The notes below the pieces were generated by a model, which worked only from the letters and a program-made list of their open reading frames with translations, had not been told where the DNA came from and searched no databases. The position numbers and the translations under genes were made by a program. A stretch of DNA of 64,000 bases from Caenimonas soli (GTDB lineage: Bacteria; Pseudomonadota; Gammaproteobacteria; Burkholderiales; Burkholderiaceae_C): positions 93,536-157,535 of the forward strand of contig NZ_JABJVV010000014.1 of NCBI RefSeq assembly GCF_013155545.1. The letters run 5' to 3'. Below, in pieces: positions 17,316-26,111 of this stretch (positions are counted from its first letter, which is position 1; each line of letters starts with the position of its first letter).

Positions 17316-18347
17316 TCAGGGTTGACCCTGAGACCCTTCCGCATGGCCGTGCGAATGGCGGTACTCGCCGGGCGCGACACCGGTCCAGTTCTTGAAGGCG
17401 CGGTGGAAGGTGCTGGCCTCGGAGAAGCCCACTTCGTTGGCAATGTCGAGCAGCGGCAGGCGCGTGTTGGTGAGGAACTCGATCGCGGCATCGCGGCGCA
17501 GCTCATCCTTGATCTGCTGGAAGCCGCGGCCCTCTTCACGCAGGCGCCGCCGCAAGGTCTGCGGCGTCACGGCCAATGCGTCACCGACTTCCTCCAATGA
17601 AGGCAGCTCCTCGCCCAGCCGTCTGCGCAGCAGCCGCCGGATGCGGTCCGTGAGGCTGCTGGTGTCGCGGTATTTGACGATCAGATTGGCGGGCGCGCCG
17701 GCCAGGAACTCGCGCACGCTCTGCACGGTCTGCACCACCGGCAAGTCCAGCCAATGGGCCTCGAACGACAGCCCCACGTGGGGCTGGCCGTAGCGGATCG
17801 GGGCCTGGTAGACGCGCGAGGTGTCCGTGCCGAATTGCGCTGCGGTGTAGTCCACGCCCAGCACCGGGACCCGGCGTGCCACCAGCCATGAGGCAGCCCC
17901 GAACGTGAACAGCATGAAGGCCTTGATGGCGTAGTCCAGCCGCTCGTCGGACTCGCGCCGCAGCACGAACTGGATTTGCGCGAGTTCGCCGCGCACGGAC
18001 AAGCGCGCCACGAAATCGTCGATGAGCAGGTCGTAGAACGCGAAGCCGCTGCGCAGCGCCTCGCCCAGCGTGGCGCAGCGCACCAGCTGCTTCATGCATT
18101 GGCCGAAGCTGCCAGGCCGTACCGGGCGCGAGGTCAGACCCCATAGCTCGTCGCGCAGGGCCCGGCGCAGTACCCGGATCAGCAGCGCGTACTGCTGCTG
18201 GGAGACGCGGGCGAGGGGAGACTCCAGCAGCGCCGGGGTGATGCCCGCACGAGCCAGCACGCTCGCCTCGTCCACACCGCGCTGCCGCGTCCCCTGCAGG
18301 ATCATGCGGACCTGCTGGATCGCGACGGTGTGGTGGGTGGGTGTCAC
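17316..18347 (-). CDS. AraC-family transcriptional regulator
   Basis: DNA-binding regulator of 343 residues. The N-terminal about 210 residues resemble the Arabinose_bd (PF12625) ligand domain of OruR/ArgR-type regulators. The C-terminus carries the double helix-turn-helix, with TPQTLRRRLREEGRGFQQIKDELR and LLDIANEVGFSEASTFHRAFKNWTGVAPGEYR. It is co-directional with, and 85 bp upstream of, the catabolic operon and only 9 bp after the preceding racemase-like gene. It most likely activates the operon in response to its substrate or CoA ester; the three tandem operators support this. Confidence 0.88.
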   Translation of the reverse strand: MTPTHHTVAIQQVRMILQGTRQRGVDEASVLARAGITPALLESPLARVSQQQYALLIRVLRRALRDELWGLTSRPVRPGSFGQCMKQLVRCATLGEALRSGFAFYDLLIDDFVARLSVRGELAQIQFVLRRESDERLDYAIKAFMLFTFGAASWLVARRVPVLGVDYTAAQFGTDTSRVYQAPIRYGQPHVGLSFEAHWLDLPVVQTVQSVREFLAGAPANLIVKYRDTSSLTDRIRRLLRRRLGEELPSLEEVGDALAVTPQTLRRRLREEGRGFQQIKDELRRDAAIEFLTNTRLPLLDIANEVGFSEASTFHRAFKNWTGVAPGEYRHSHGHAEGSQGQP

Positions 18348-18356
18348 CGGTCCAGC

Positions 18357-19538
18357 TTAGCCGACGGCGCCGGACGCCCGCAAGCCGGCAAGTTCATGTT
18401 GGTCGAAACCGGCTTCCTGCAGCACCTCGTCAGTGTGCTCGCCAGGGCGCGGGGCCGCGCGTGGGGGGCTGGGTTCGAAGCCGCTCATCTTGACGGGCTG
18501 GCCGAACTGTGAGGGCGCATTGGCCGCGGGCACGACCATGCCGCGGGCCTTGAAGTGCGGGTGAGCCACCGTCTCGTCCAGCCGAAGCACCGGCGTGACG
18601 CAGGCTTCGCCATCGGCGAACAAGGCGCTCCAATGCGCCAGCGGTCGCGACGCGAAGATCGCGGCGAGTTCCTGCCGCAGGCGCTCTTCGGCGCCCGGGT
18701 CGCCGGTGCGATGCAAGGGCACCAGGTCGTCCCGCTCCAGGCGCCGGCATAGCGCATCCCAGAACTTGCGCTCCAGCGCGCCGACCGCGACGTGGCGGCC
18801 ATCCGCCGTGCGATAGAAGCCATAGCAGGCGAGTTCGCCGGTCAGTGTGGCCCGGCCGGTCGCCGCCACGCGGCCATGCTGGTTGAGCGCGGCCAGCGGC
18901 AGCACCGCGTGCGCCAGCACGCCGTCGGCCATGGCGATGTCGACGTGGCGGCCCCGGCCCGTGCGCGCGGCATCGAACAGCGCGGCCAGGATGCCCATCA
19001 CGGCCGTCATGCAACCCCCCAGCAAGTCGGCCACGGGCAGGTTGGACAGGGCAGGACCTTCGCGCGTACCGATCTGGTCGGCCACGCCGGCCAAGGCGCA
19101 GTAGTTGAGGTCATGGCCCGGCATGTCGCGCAGCGGCCCGGTCTGGCCGAAGCCACTGATGCTGCAATACACGATGCGCGGGTTCATCGCGGCCACCACC
19201 TCATAGCCCACGCCCAGCCGCTGCATCACGCCGGGGCGAAAGCCTTCCACCAGCACGTCGGCGTCGCGGCACAGGCGCAGCAGGGTAGCGGCGCCCGCCG
19301 GCTGCTTGAGGTCGATGCGGATCGCCCGCTTGTTGCGGTTGAGCAGCGCGCGCACCGGCGGGGCGGCATAGTCGCCGGCACCCAGGTCTTCGATCTTGAT
19401 CACGTCGGCGCCCAGGTCCGCCAGGTGCAGGGTTCCCATGGGGCCGGGCAGCAGCCGGGTGAGGTCCAGCACGCGCACGCCGGCCAGGGGAGGGCGAGAA
19501 GAAGACGAAGAAGATAGGGCGGATGAGGCGATGGTCAT
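18357..19538 (-). CDS. CaiB/BaiF-family protein, alpha-methylacyl-CoA racemase-like
   Basis: Class III CoA-transferase fold protein of 393 residues. It begins with a serine-rich leader and then LAGVRVLDLTRLLPGPMGTLHLADLGADVIKIE. The segment MPGHDLNYCALAGV and the aspartate in VADLLGG match the alpha-methylacyl-CoA racemase (AMACR) branch more closely than true transferases. AMACR interconverts 2-methylacyl-CoA epimers so that one can enter beta-oxidation. It starts 9 bp after the CitE-like gene stop, so it is read as the last gene of that operon, yet it lies directly before the beta-oxidation cluster. Assignment to the racemase branch is by motif memory. Confidence 0.75.
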   Translation of the reverse strand: MTIASSALSSSSSSRPPLAGVRVLDLTRLLPGPMGTLHLADLGADVIKIEDLGAGDYAAPPVRALLNRNKRAIRIDLKQPAGAATLLRLCRDADVLVEGFRPGVMQRLGVGYEVVAAMNPRIVYCSISGFGQTGPLRDMPGHDLNYCALAGVADQIGTREGPALSNLPVADLLGGCMTAVMGILAALFDAARTGRGRHVDIAMADGVLAHAVLPLAALNQHGRVAATGRATLTGELACYGFYRTADGRHVAVGALERKFWDALCRRLERDDLVPLHRTGDPGAEERLRQELAAIFASRPLAHWSALFADGEACVTPVLRLDETVAHPHFKARGMVVPAANAPSQFGQPVKMSGFEPSPPRAAPRPGEHTDEVLQEAGFDQHELAGLRASGAVG

Positions 19539-19547
19539 CCGCTTACT

Positions 19548-20447
19548 CTACGGCTGCGAGGCCGGCCGCGGCAATGGCCGCAACGCCCCATCGCCTTGGC
19601 AAAAAGCATCATCGTCCAGCAGCCTGCGTGCGCGCTGCAGCACCGGCGCGTCGATCATCTGCCCGTCGAGGCGAAACGCGCCCGTGCCGCGTTCGCGGCT
19701 CGTTTGCAGCACGCGCTGTGCCCAGTCGCGCTGGGCCGGCGTGGGCCCCAGGCCTTCATTGACCGGGCCCACCTGCCGCGGATGGATGCAAAGCTTCGCG
19801 CCAAAGCCCAGGCGGCGGCTGCGCGCTGCGTCGGCGGCCAGGCGCAGCTCGTCGTCCAGGGCCGCAGTGACGCCATCCACCGGCGCGGGCAGGCCGCCGC
19901 GGCGCGAAGCCATCGTGAAGGCCAGGCGCACGCTGTCGAGCTCGCGTTCGTCGGCGTCGCAGTGCAGACCCAGGTCGGCCTGGAAATCCAGGTGACCGAA
20001 GGCCAGGCGCAGCACGCCTGGCGCGCGCGCCAGCAGGTCCAGCGCGTGCAGCCCCTGCGCTGATTCGATCAGCGGCAGCACCGGCGCGCGCGCCAACTCC
20101 GCGACCTGGTCGATCGCGGCCACCGACTCGGCCTTGGGCAGCACCACGCCCGCCAGCTTATGCCGCGCCAGCTCGCGCAACAGGGCCATGTCGTCGTCGT
20201 ACCAGGCGGTGCCCGGCGCATTGATCCGAACGAGCAGGCGTTCCCGCTCTGCCGGACCCAGTGTGGCCCAGGCGCCGGCCAGTGCCTGGCGCGCAGCTGG
20301 CTTGTCCTCGGGCGCCACCGCGTCCTCGAGATCGGCGATGACGGCGTGCGCGCCGCTGTCCAGCGCCTTGCGCAGGCGCTCGGGTCGATCTCCCGGCACG
20401 AACAGAAAGGAACGCGCGCGCGCCAGGAGTGCGGTCGCTCCGCTCAT
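19548..20447 (-). CDS. CitE/HpcH-family CoA ester lyase, probable citramalyl-CoA lyase
   Basis: TIM-barrel lyase of 299 residues. It starts with RSFLFVPGDRPERLRKAL and carries IADLEDAVAPEDK, VRINAPGTAWYDDDM, LPLIESAQGLHALDLL and GAKLCIHPRQV, all characteristic of CitE-like enzymes with magnesium-binding Glu/Asp residues. In the itaconate locus of Pseudomonas aeruginosa the equivalent gene (ccl) splits (S)-citramalyl-CoA into acetyl-CoA and pyruvate. The gene set here matches that locus, so this is the favoured function. ATG 20447 overlaps the upstream MmgE/PrpD stop in ATGA. Confidence 0.78.
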   Translation of the reverse strand: MSGATALLARARSFLFVPGDRPERLRKALDSGAHAVIADLEDAVAPEDKPAARQALAGAWATLGPAERERLLVRINAPGTAWYDDDMALLRELARHKLAGVVLPKAESVAAIDQVAELARAPVLPLIESAQGLHALDLLARAPGVLRLAFGHLDFQADLGLHCDADERELDSVRLAFTMASRRGGLPAPVDGVTAALDDELRLAADAARSRRLGFGAKLCIHPRQVGPVNEGLGPTPAQRDWAQRVLQTSRERGTGAFRLDGQMIDAPVLQRARRLLDDDAFCQGDGALRPLPRPASQP

Positions 20448-21805
20448 ACGACGACGAGCAGCGGGCCCACCCGCGGCCACTGCGCCACCTGCCACAACCG
20501 TTCCACGGCGGCGCGCATCTCGGTTTCGCTCGCACCGCCGCTGAAGGCCGCCAACTGCAAGGCCTTGGCCGTGATCTCCTCGCGGCTGAGCGTGTTGCCG
20601 GGGTCGCCTTTGGGCTCGTCGACGCGCCCGTGCAGGGTGCGGCCGTCGGCGGTGTGCACCGTCACCTTGCCGATCCAGCGGCGCGGGTAGGCGCCGTCCA
20701 CTTCGGCGTCCAGCGCCATTTCGACCCGGTCGCGCAGCCGCGCCGTGGCTTCGTCGCGGTAGTGTTGCTCGAACTCCGGCAGGCCGGCGTGGCCGAAGCG
20801 CGCCACCAGTGCCAGAACCGTGCCCATAGAGAACTTGCTCTGGTGCACCGTGGCCGGATCGACCACCGGCCCCAGCACGTCGATCGCGCCCTGGTGTACA
20901 TGGGTAACCACCCGCGCCAGGTCGTCCGGACGCAGCCGATGTTCGCGCATCACCTGCGCCAGCGCATCGGCTGCGGGATGCGTGTGGCGGCACGAAGCGT
21001 GGTACTTGAAAGAGGTTTCCGCCGTGACCCAGCGTGTGCCCAGGCCGTCGGTCAGGCGGGTGGCATCGGCGTCGCTCGACATGCCGGCCGCCATGCCTTG
21101 CGGACCGTCGAGGATGCGGTCGGCGCCGGTGAAGCCATCTTGCGCCAGATGGGCCGACATCAAGCCGGCGGCCGCGGCGTGAGCGGTGTGCAGTTGCTTG
21201 GAATCGGCGGCGGTGCGAAGGAACTCCCACAAGCCGGCGGATTGCGTGCCGGCCGAACCGAAGGCGTGGCGCATGCGCTGGGCGTCCAGTCCCAGCAAGT
21301 TGCCCACCGCGGCGGCCGCGGCCAGCGTGCCGGCGGTGCCCGTGGTGTGGAACACCTTGTAGTGCGAACGCCCCAGGAATTCGCCCACCCGGATGCCGAC
21401 CTCGTAGCCCGCCACCGACGCCGCGAGCAGTTGCTTTCCGCTCGCGCCCAGAGCCTGTGCCGCGGCGACCGCGGCCGGGAACACCACTGTGGCCGGATGG
21501 AACACCGAGCCGTTGTGCACGTCGTCCTGTTCGGCGACATGCGAGGCCGCGGCATTGGCCATGGCCGCGAGGTAGGGACTGGTGTGCTCACCCGTGACGA
21601 TGACCTCCGATGGTCCGTCGGCGGGGCCCATGGTGCTGGCGAAGCGTGCGATGCCGGTGACGGGCCGCGCGCCGTGGCCGGCGACCGCGGAGGCGAACCA
21701 GTCGACCAGCAGGTCCTCGGTCTTGCGCACTACAGGCGCCGGGATGTCGTCGAAGCGCAGGCCGGCGGCAAAAGCGGCCAGTTCGGCGTTAGGGTTGTGG
21801 CTCAT
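20444..21805 (-). CDS. MmgE/PrpD-family protein
   Basis: Protein of 453 residues in the family that includes 2-methylcitrate dehydratase and cis-aconitate decarboxylase (IRG1). Recognisable segments are WFASAVAGHGARP near residue 36, HNGSVFHPATVVFPAA near residue 97, VFHTTGTAGTLAAAAAVGNLLGL, and KYHASCRHTHPAADAL with the conserved His-rich loop. It overlaps both neighbours by 4 bp. A MmgE/PrpD gene also accompanies ict, ich and ccl in Pseudomonas, where its role is unclear; isomerisation, dehydration or decarboxylation of a C5-C7 di- or tricarboxylate are options. Confidence 0.85.
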   Translation of the reverse strand: MSHNPNAELAAFAAGLRFDDIPAPVVRKTEDLLVDWFASAVAGHGARPVTGIARFASTMGPADGPSEVIVTGEHTSPYLAAMANAAASHVAEQDDVHNGSVFHPATVVFPAAVAAAQALGASGKQLLAASVAGYEVGIRVGEFLGRSHYKVFHTTGTAGTLAAAAAVGNLLGLDAQRMRHAFGSAGTQSAGLWEFLRTAADSKQLHTAHAAAAGLMSAHLAQDGFTGADRILDGPQGMAAGMSSDADATRLTDGLGTRWVTAETSFKYHASCRHTHPAADALAQVMREHRLRPDDLARVVTHVHQGAIDVLGPVVDPATVHQSKFSMGTVLALVARFGHAGLPEFEQHYRDEATARLRDRVEMALDAEVDGAYPRRWIGKVTVHTADGRTLHGRVDEPKGDPGNTLSREEITAKALQLAAFSGGASETEMRAAVERLWQVAQWPRVGPLLVVV

Positions 21806-22959
21806 GCTGTCGTGCCTTCCAGCTGCATGCCGAGTTCGCGCAGGATGGCCCGGGTGTGCTCGCCGACGGCGGGCACCGGGTCCATGCGGTAGTCGAAGCT
21901 GCTGTTGCGCCCCGGCGGGAGCAAGGCGGGAATTTCCCCGGCCGGCGAGCCCACTGCATGCCAGCGCTCGCGCGCCTTCAGCTGTGGGTGGGCCCAAAGA
22001 CCGGCCATGTCGTTCATGCGGGCATTGGCGATCTGGGCCTCGTCCAGGCGCTGTTCCGCCTGGATCGTGTCCATGCGGGAAAAGGCCTGCAGGATCAGCG
22101 CCTGGAGTTCGGCGCGGTTCTGGTTGCGCCGCGCGTTGGAGTCGAAGCGCGGATCCGAGGCCAGGCCAGCGTCGCCCAGCACCTTCTCGCAAAAGACCGC
22201 CCATTCGCGCTCGTTCTGCACGCCCAGGAGGACGGCGCCGTCGCTGGTGGCGAATGGGCCGTAGGGATAGATGCTGGCATGCGAGGCGCCGGTGCGCGGC
22301 GGCGGCTCGGCGCCTTCGAAGGCGTAGTACATCGGGTAGTTCATCCACTCGGCCAGCGATTCCAGCATCGACACGTCGATGTGGCTGCCCTCGCCGGTGC
22401 GCCCGCGTTGCAGCAGCGCCGCCAGGATGCCGCTGTAGCCGTACATGCCGGCTGCGATGTCGGCCATGGAGTTGCCGGCCTTGCTGGGCGTTTCGGGCGT
22501 GCCGGTCACCGACACCAGGCCGGCCTCGGCCTGGATCAGCAAATCGTAGGCCTTCTTGTCGCGATACGGGCCGTCCTCGCCGTAACCCGAGATATCGCAG
22601 ACGATGAGTCCTGGATGCTTCTTGTGCAGCGTTTCCCAGGACAGGCCCATGCGCGCGGCCGCACCGGGCGCGAGGTTCTGTACCAGCACATCGGCCTTGG
22701 CGACCAGCGCCTTCAGCACTGCCAGCGCTTGTGGATCCTTCAAGTCCAGCGCCAGGCTTTCCTTGGACCGGTTGGTCCAGACGAAATGAGAAGCCAGCCC
22801 GCGCACGCGCTGGTCGTAGGCGCGGGCGAAGTCGCCGGCGCCGGGGCGCTCGACCTTGATGACGCGCGCGCCCAGGTCGGCCAGCTGGCGCGTGCAGAAG
22901 GGCGCGGCAATCGCATGCTCCAGCGATACGACGGTGATGCCATCGAGAGGTCTTGTCAT
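21802..22959 (-). CDS. CaiB/BaiF-family (class III) CoA transferase
   Basis: Formyl-CoA-transferase-type enzyme of 385 residues. It opens with LDGITVVSLEHAIAAPFCTRQLADLGARVIKVE and shows CDISGYGEDGPYRDKKAYDLLIQAEAGL, in which the catalytic aspartate (KAYDLL) is conserved, and GEGSHIDVSMLE. It belongs to the block that resembles the itaconate locus, where Ict moves CoA from succinyl-CoA to itaconate. A dicarboxylate acceptor is therefore likely but not shown by the sequence. The stop overlaps the MmgE/PrpD start; a palindromic repeat separates it from the dehydrogenase gene upstream. Confidence 0.82.
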   Translation of the reverse strand: MTRPLDGITVVSLEHAIAAPFCTRQLADLGARVIKVERPGAGDFARAYDQRVRGLASHFVWTNRSKESLALDLKDPQALAVLKALVAKADVLVQNLAPGAAARMGLSWETLHKKHPGLIVCDISGYGEDGPYRDKKAYDLLIQAEAGLVSVTGTPETPSKAGNSMADIAAGMYGYSGILAALLQRGRTGEGSHIDVSMLESLAEWMNYPMYYAFEGAEPPPRTGASHASIYPYGPFATSDGAVLLGVQNEREWAVFCEKVLGDAGLASDPRFDSNARRNQNRAELQALILQAFSRMDTIQAEQRLDEAQIANARMNDMAGLWAHPQLKARERWHAVGSPAGEIPALLPPGRNSSFDYRMDPVPAVGEHTRAILRELGMQLEGTTA

Positions 22960-22979
22960 GCGATGTACTCCATGGAGTT

Positions 22980-23058
22980 GTCATGCCGGGCTTGACCCGG
23001 CATCCATCGTGGCGTGTCGATGCGCATCGATGGATTGCGGGTCAAGCCCGCAATGACA
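22980..23058. repeat. Compound palindromic repeat (REP-like)
   Basis: TGTCATGCCGGGCTTGACC opens and GGGTCAAGCCCGCAATGACA closes the 79-bp gap between the CoA transferase start and the dehydrogenase stop. Each half contains its own stem (CCGGG/CCCGG and GCGGG/CCCGC), and CATCCATCG/CGATGGAT pair across. Related units lie at 36750, 41255 and 59800. Confidence 0.7.
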
Positions 23059-24219
23059 TCAAAAAGACCGCGGCAAACCGAGCACATGTTCCGCCACATA
23101 AGAAAGGATGAGGTTGGTGGAAATCGGCGCCACCTGGTAGAGCCGCGTCTCGCGGAACTTGCGCTCCACGTCGTATTCACAGGCGAAGCCGAAGCCGCCG
23201 TGGAACTGGATGCAGGCGTTCGCCGCCTCCCAGCTGGCTTTGGCCGCCAGGTACTTGGCCATGTTGGCCTGCGCGCCGCAGGGCTGGTGGGCATCGAACA
23301 GGCGGCAGGCTTCCCAGCGCATCAGGTTGGCCGCCTCGATCTCGATGTGGGCCTCGGCGATCGGGAACTGCACGCCCTGGTTCTGCCCGATGGGGCGGCC
23401 GAACACCACCCGGTCCTTGACGTATTTCGTGACCCGGTCGATGAACCAGTAGCCGTCGCCGATGCATTCGGCGGCGATCAGCGTGCGTTCGGCGTTCAGG
23501 CCATCCAGGATGTACTTGAAGCCCTGGCCTTCCTGCCCGATCAGGTTCTCGGCCGGGATCTCGAGGTTCTCGAAGAACAGCTCGTTGGTCTCGTGGTTGA
23601 CCATGTTGAGAATGGGCCGCACGGTCATGCCGGACTTCTCGGCTTGGCGCAGATCCACCATGAAGATCGACATCCCTTCGGATTTCTTTTTCACGTCAGC
23701 CAGCGGTGTGGTACGCGCCAGCAGGATCATGAAATCGGAATGCTGGATGCGCGAAATCCATACCTTCTGGCCGTTGACGACGTAGCGGTCGCCTTTCTTC
23801 ACGGCGGTGGTCTTGATCTTGGTGGTGTCGGTGCCGGTGCTGGGTTCGGTCACGCCCATGGACTGCAGGCGCCATTCGCCGCTGGCGATCTTGGGCAGGT
23901 ACAAGGCCTTCTGCTTTTCGGAGCCGTGGCGCAGCAAGGTGCCCATGTTGTACATCTGGCCGTGGCAGGCGCCGGAGTTGCCGCCCGAGCGGTTGATCTC
24001 TTCCATGATCACGGAGGCTTCGGCCAAGCCCAGGCCGGAGCCGCCGTACTCCTGGGGAATGAGGGCGGCCAGCCAGCCGGCCTTTGTGAGTGCGTCGACG
24101 AAGGCTTCGGGGTACGCGCGCTGCTCGTCCACCTTGCGGTGGTACTCGTCGGGGAATTGGGTGCAGAGGTCGCGCACCGCGTCGCGGATGTCCTGGTATT
24201 TATCGGGTTCGTGTTTCAT
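23059..24219 (-). CDS. Acyl-CoA dehydrogenase of the itaconate-type locus
   Basis: FAD-dependent acyl-CoA dehydrogenase-like protein of 386 residues. The flavin-binding MGVTEPSTGTDTTK lies at 121-134, KVWIS at 152-156, and IQFHGGFGFACEYDVERKFRETR at 337-359. The C-terminal position that normally holds the YEGT/S-type catalytic glutamate reads YQVAPIST (361-368). The only candidate base in an LCAD/IVD-like position is Glu244 in LNAERTLIA. A dehydrogenase gene also sits beside ich in Pseudomonas. It overlaps the hydratase gene upstream by 4 bp. The substrate may be a C5-dicarboxylyl-CoA such as methylsuccinyl-CoA, which is speculative. Confidence 0.83.
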   Translation of the reverse strand: MKHEPDKYQDIRDAVRDLCTQFPDEYHRKVDEQRAYPEAFVDALTKAGWLAALIPQEYGGSGLGLAEASVIMEEINRSGGNSGACHGQMYNMGTLLRHGSEKQKALYLPKIASGEWRLQSMGVTEPSTGTDTTKIKTTAVKKGDRYVVNGQKVWISRIQHSDFMILLARTTPLADVKKKSEGMSIFMVDLRQAEKSGMTVRPILNMVNHETNELFFENLEIPAENLIGQEGQGFKYILDGLNAERTLIAAECIGDGYWFIDRVTKYVKDRVVFGRPIGQNQGVQFPIAEAHIEIEAANLMRWEACRLFDAHQPCGAQANMAKYLAAKASWEAANACIQFHGGFGFACEYDVERKFRETRLYQVAPISTNLILSYVAEHVLGLPRSF

Positions 24220-25100
24220 GGTTCGATCTCTGCCTTGGCTTTCATGGTGAGCGCGCCTTCATGGTCCTGCGCCCACAGGGCGATGGTTTGCCCATCGGCG
24301 CCCGGCTGGCCGTTCAGCCGCATCGGCTGGCCGTCGAAGCTGGGCCGCAGCGCCTTGAACTCGAAGCTGCGCACGGCGGCTCGGGGTCGCTCGCGCCGCA
24401 GCAGGTCCATCAGCAGCGTCGCGATCAGGGGACCGTGCACCACCAGGCCCGGATAACCCTCGGTTTCGGTGACGTAGCGCCGGTCGTAGTGGATGCGGTG
24501 GCCGTTGAAGGTGAGGGCCGAGTAGCGGAACAGCAGCACCTCGTCGGGAGTCAGCTCGCGCTGCCAGGCCGCGCCGGCTTCGGACGCCACCGGCGGGGGT
24601 GCGGGCTCCCCGGGCAGCGGCGCCGCGCGGTAGACGATGTCGTGCTCCTCCGTCATAGCCAAGCCGCGCGCGTTATGCAACTCATGGCGCACGGTGACGA
24701 ACAGCAAGTCGCCGGTGCGGCCTGCCTTGTGCGTGATCGAAGCGACGGTGGACACGCGGCGCGCCGCATCGCCGACGCGCAGGGGATTCGCGGGTTCCCA
24801 CTGCAAGCGCCCGCCAGCCCACATGCGCCGCGGCAGCGGCACCGGTGGCAGGAAGCTGCCGCGCCTGGCGTGGCCATCGGGGCCGATCTCGCTGGCGCGA
24901 TACACGGGCAGGAAATACAGCCAGTGCCACAGCGCCGGCAGGGCAGTGCCGCGTTCCGGCGGCGGGTCGTCGCGGTCCAGCGAGGCCGTGAGGGCGCGCG
25001 GCGGTGCCGCCGTGATTTCGTCCTCGAGAACTTCGGTCTTGCCGATCCAGCCCTGCAGCCGGCTGAGCAGGGCCGGGTCGATTCGCGATGGGTGAGACAT
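24216..25100 (-). CDS. FAS1-like/MaoC double-hotdog hydratase, itaconyl-/mesaconyl-C4-CoA hydratase type
   Basis: Double-hotdog hydratase of 294 residues from ATG 25100; an in-frame ATG at 25133 would add 11 residues, and neither has a strong ribosome-binding site. The N-terminal half has the WHWLYFLPVY and GGRLQWEP features of FAS1-like dehydratases. The C-terminal half has FRYSALTFNGHRIHYDRRYV followed by VVHGPLIATLLMD, a catalytic His-containing stretch. This layout fits mesaconyl-C4-CoA hydratase and Ich (itaconyl-CoA hydratase). It is the first gene of the minus-strand operon and faces a divergent LysR gene, as ich does in Pseudomonas. Confidence 0.8.
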   Translation of the reverse strand: MSHPSRIDPALLSRLQGWIGKTEVLEDEITAAPPRALTASLDRDDPPPERGTALPALWHWLYFLPVYRASEIGPDGHARRGSFLPPVPLPRRMWAGGRLQWEPANPLRVGDAARRVSTVASITHKAGRTGDLLFVTVRHELHNARGLAMTEEHDIVYRAAPLPGEPAPPPVASEAGAAWQRELTPDEVLLFRYSALTFNGHRIHYDRRYVTETEGYPGLVVHGPLIATLLMDLLRRERPRAAVRSFEFKALRPSFDGQPMRLNGQPGADGQTIALWAQDHEGALTMKAKAEIEP

Positions 25101-25143
25101 GGTCGCATGGTGATCCCCGCAGGGCCCAAGCACAATGCGCCAA

Positions 25144-25172
25144 TTCGGTAATCAGCCTTCTGTTTTTCCGAA
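25144..25172. promoter_or_regulatory. Candidate LysR operator between divergent genes
   Basis: TTCGG (25144-25148) and CCGAA (25168-25172) form an interrupted dyad with a 19-bp spacer in the 94-bp gap between the hydratase gene and the lysR gene, 22 bp before the LysR start. CAGCCTTCTG lies between the arms. LysR regulators usually bind such dyads in divergent promoters; the match is short, so confidence is low. Confidence 0.25.
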
Positions 25173-25194
25173 AGCTGCTGCGTTAGCATGGCGC

Positions 25195-26109
25195 ATGCAT
25201 TTCGACCTGACTGACCTGCGCCTGTTCGTCTACACCGCCGAGGAGCGCAACCTGACCCGTGCCGCGGCGCGCCAGCACCTGTCGCTGGCGGCGGCCAGTG
25301 CGCGCGTCAAGGCGCTGGAGGAACAGGCCGGGCTGCCGCTGCTGTACCGCGAGGCTCGCGGCGTGCGGTTGACGCCGCCGGGCGAGGCCTTCCTGCATCA
25401 TGCGCGGGAGGTGCTGCACCAGGCCGAGCAGTTGCGCCGCGATCTGCATGACTATGGGGGCGGCCTGCGCGGCCACGTGCGGGTGTTCGCCAATACGACG
25501 GCGGTGACGGATTTCCTGCCCGAGGTCCTGCCGGGTTTCCTGGCCCGCAACCCCCGCGTCAATGTGGACCTTCAGGAGAAACCGAACGCTGAGATCGCCC
25601 GTGGCGTGCTCGACGGTCGGGCGGACCTGGGCATCGTGGCTGGGGCGGTCGACACGCTGGGTCTGCAATCCATTCATTTCAGCACCGACCGGCTGGTGCT
25701 GGTGACGGCCCGCGGCCACGCCTTCGCCCGGCGCAAGCGCATCGTTTTCGCCGACACGTTGCAAGAAGACATGGTGGGCATGCACCACGGCAGCACGCTG
25801 CAAAGCTTCCTGGAGCAGCAAGCTGACAAGCTGGGCAAGCCCATGAAGCTTCGTATCCAGCTGGCAAGTTTTGACGCCATGTGCCGCATGGTGGGCGCCG
25901 GGGTGGGTATCGGCATCGTTCCCGAGAGCGCCGCACGGCGCAACCTGCAGCCCATGAAGCTGGCGCAGGTCGAGCTGGCCGATGCCTGGCGCGTGCGCGA
26001 GCGCTACATCCTCGTGCGCGAGCGTGAAGCGCTTCCGGCCTACGCCCAATCGCTGATCGAACTGCTGTGCGAACACTTCAGGCCACGGGCGGCGGCGGCC
26101 CGGTCCTGA
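25195..26109 (+). CDS. LysR-family transcriptional regulator
   Basis: LysR-type regulator of 304 residues. The winged helix at the N-terminus reads LTDLRLFVYTAEERNLTRAA and the effector domain ends in GAGVGIGIVPESAARR. ATG 25195 was chosen because the domain begins immediately after it; an upstream in-frame ATG at 25135 would add 20 atypical residues. It is transcribed away from the ich-like gene with 94 bp between starts. By position it matches the RipR/PA0877-type regulator of the itaconate locus and probably responds to the C5 acid or its CoA ester. Confidence 0.9.
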   Translation: MHFDLTDLRLFVYTAEERNLTRAAARQHLSLAAASARVKALEEQAGLPLLYREARGVRLTPPGEAFLHHAREVLHQAEQLRRDLHDYGGGLRGHVRVFANTTAVTDFLPEVLPGFLARNPRVNVDLQEKPNAEIARGVLDGRADLGIVAGAVDTLGLQSIHFSTDRLVLVTARGHAFARRKRIVFADTLQEDMVGMHHGSTLQSFLEQQADKLGKPMKLRIQLASFDAMCRMVGAGVGIGIVPESAARRNLQPMKLAQVELADAWRVRERYILVREREALPAYAQSLIELLCEHFRPRAAAARS

Positions 26110-26111
26110 TC

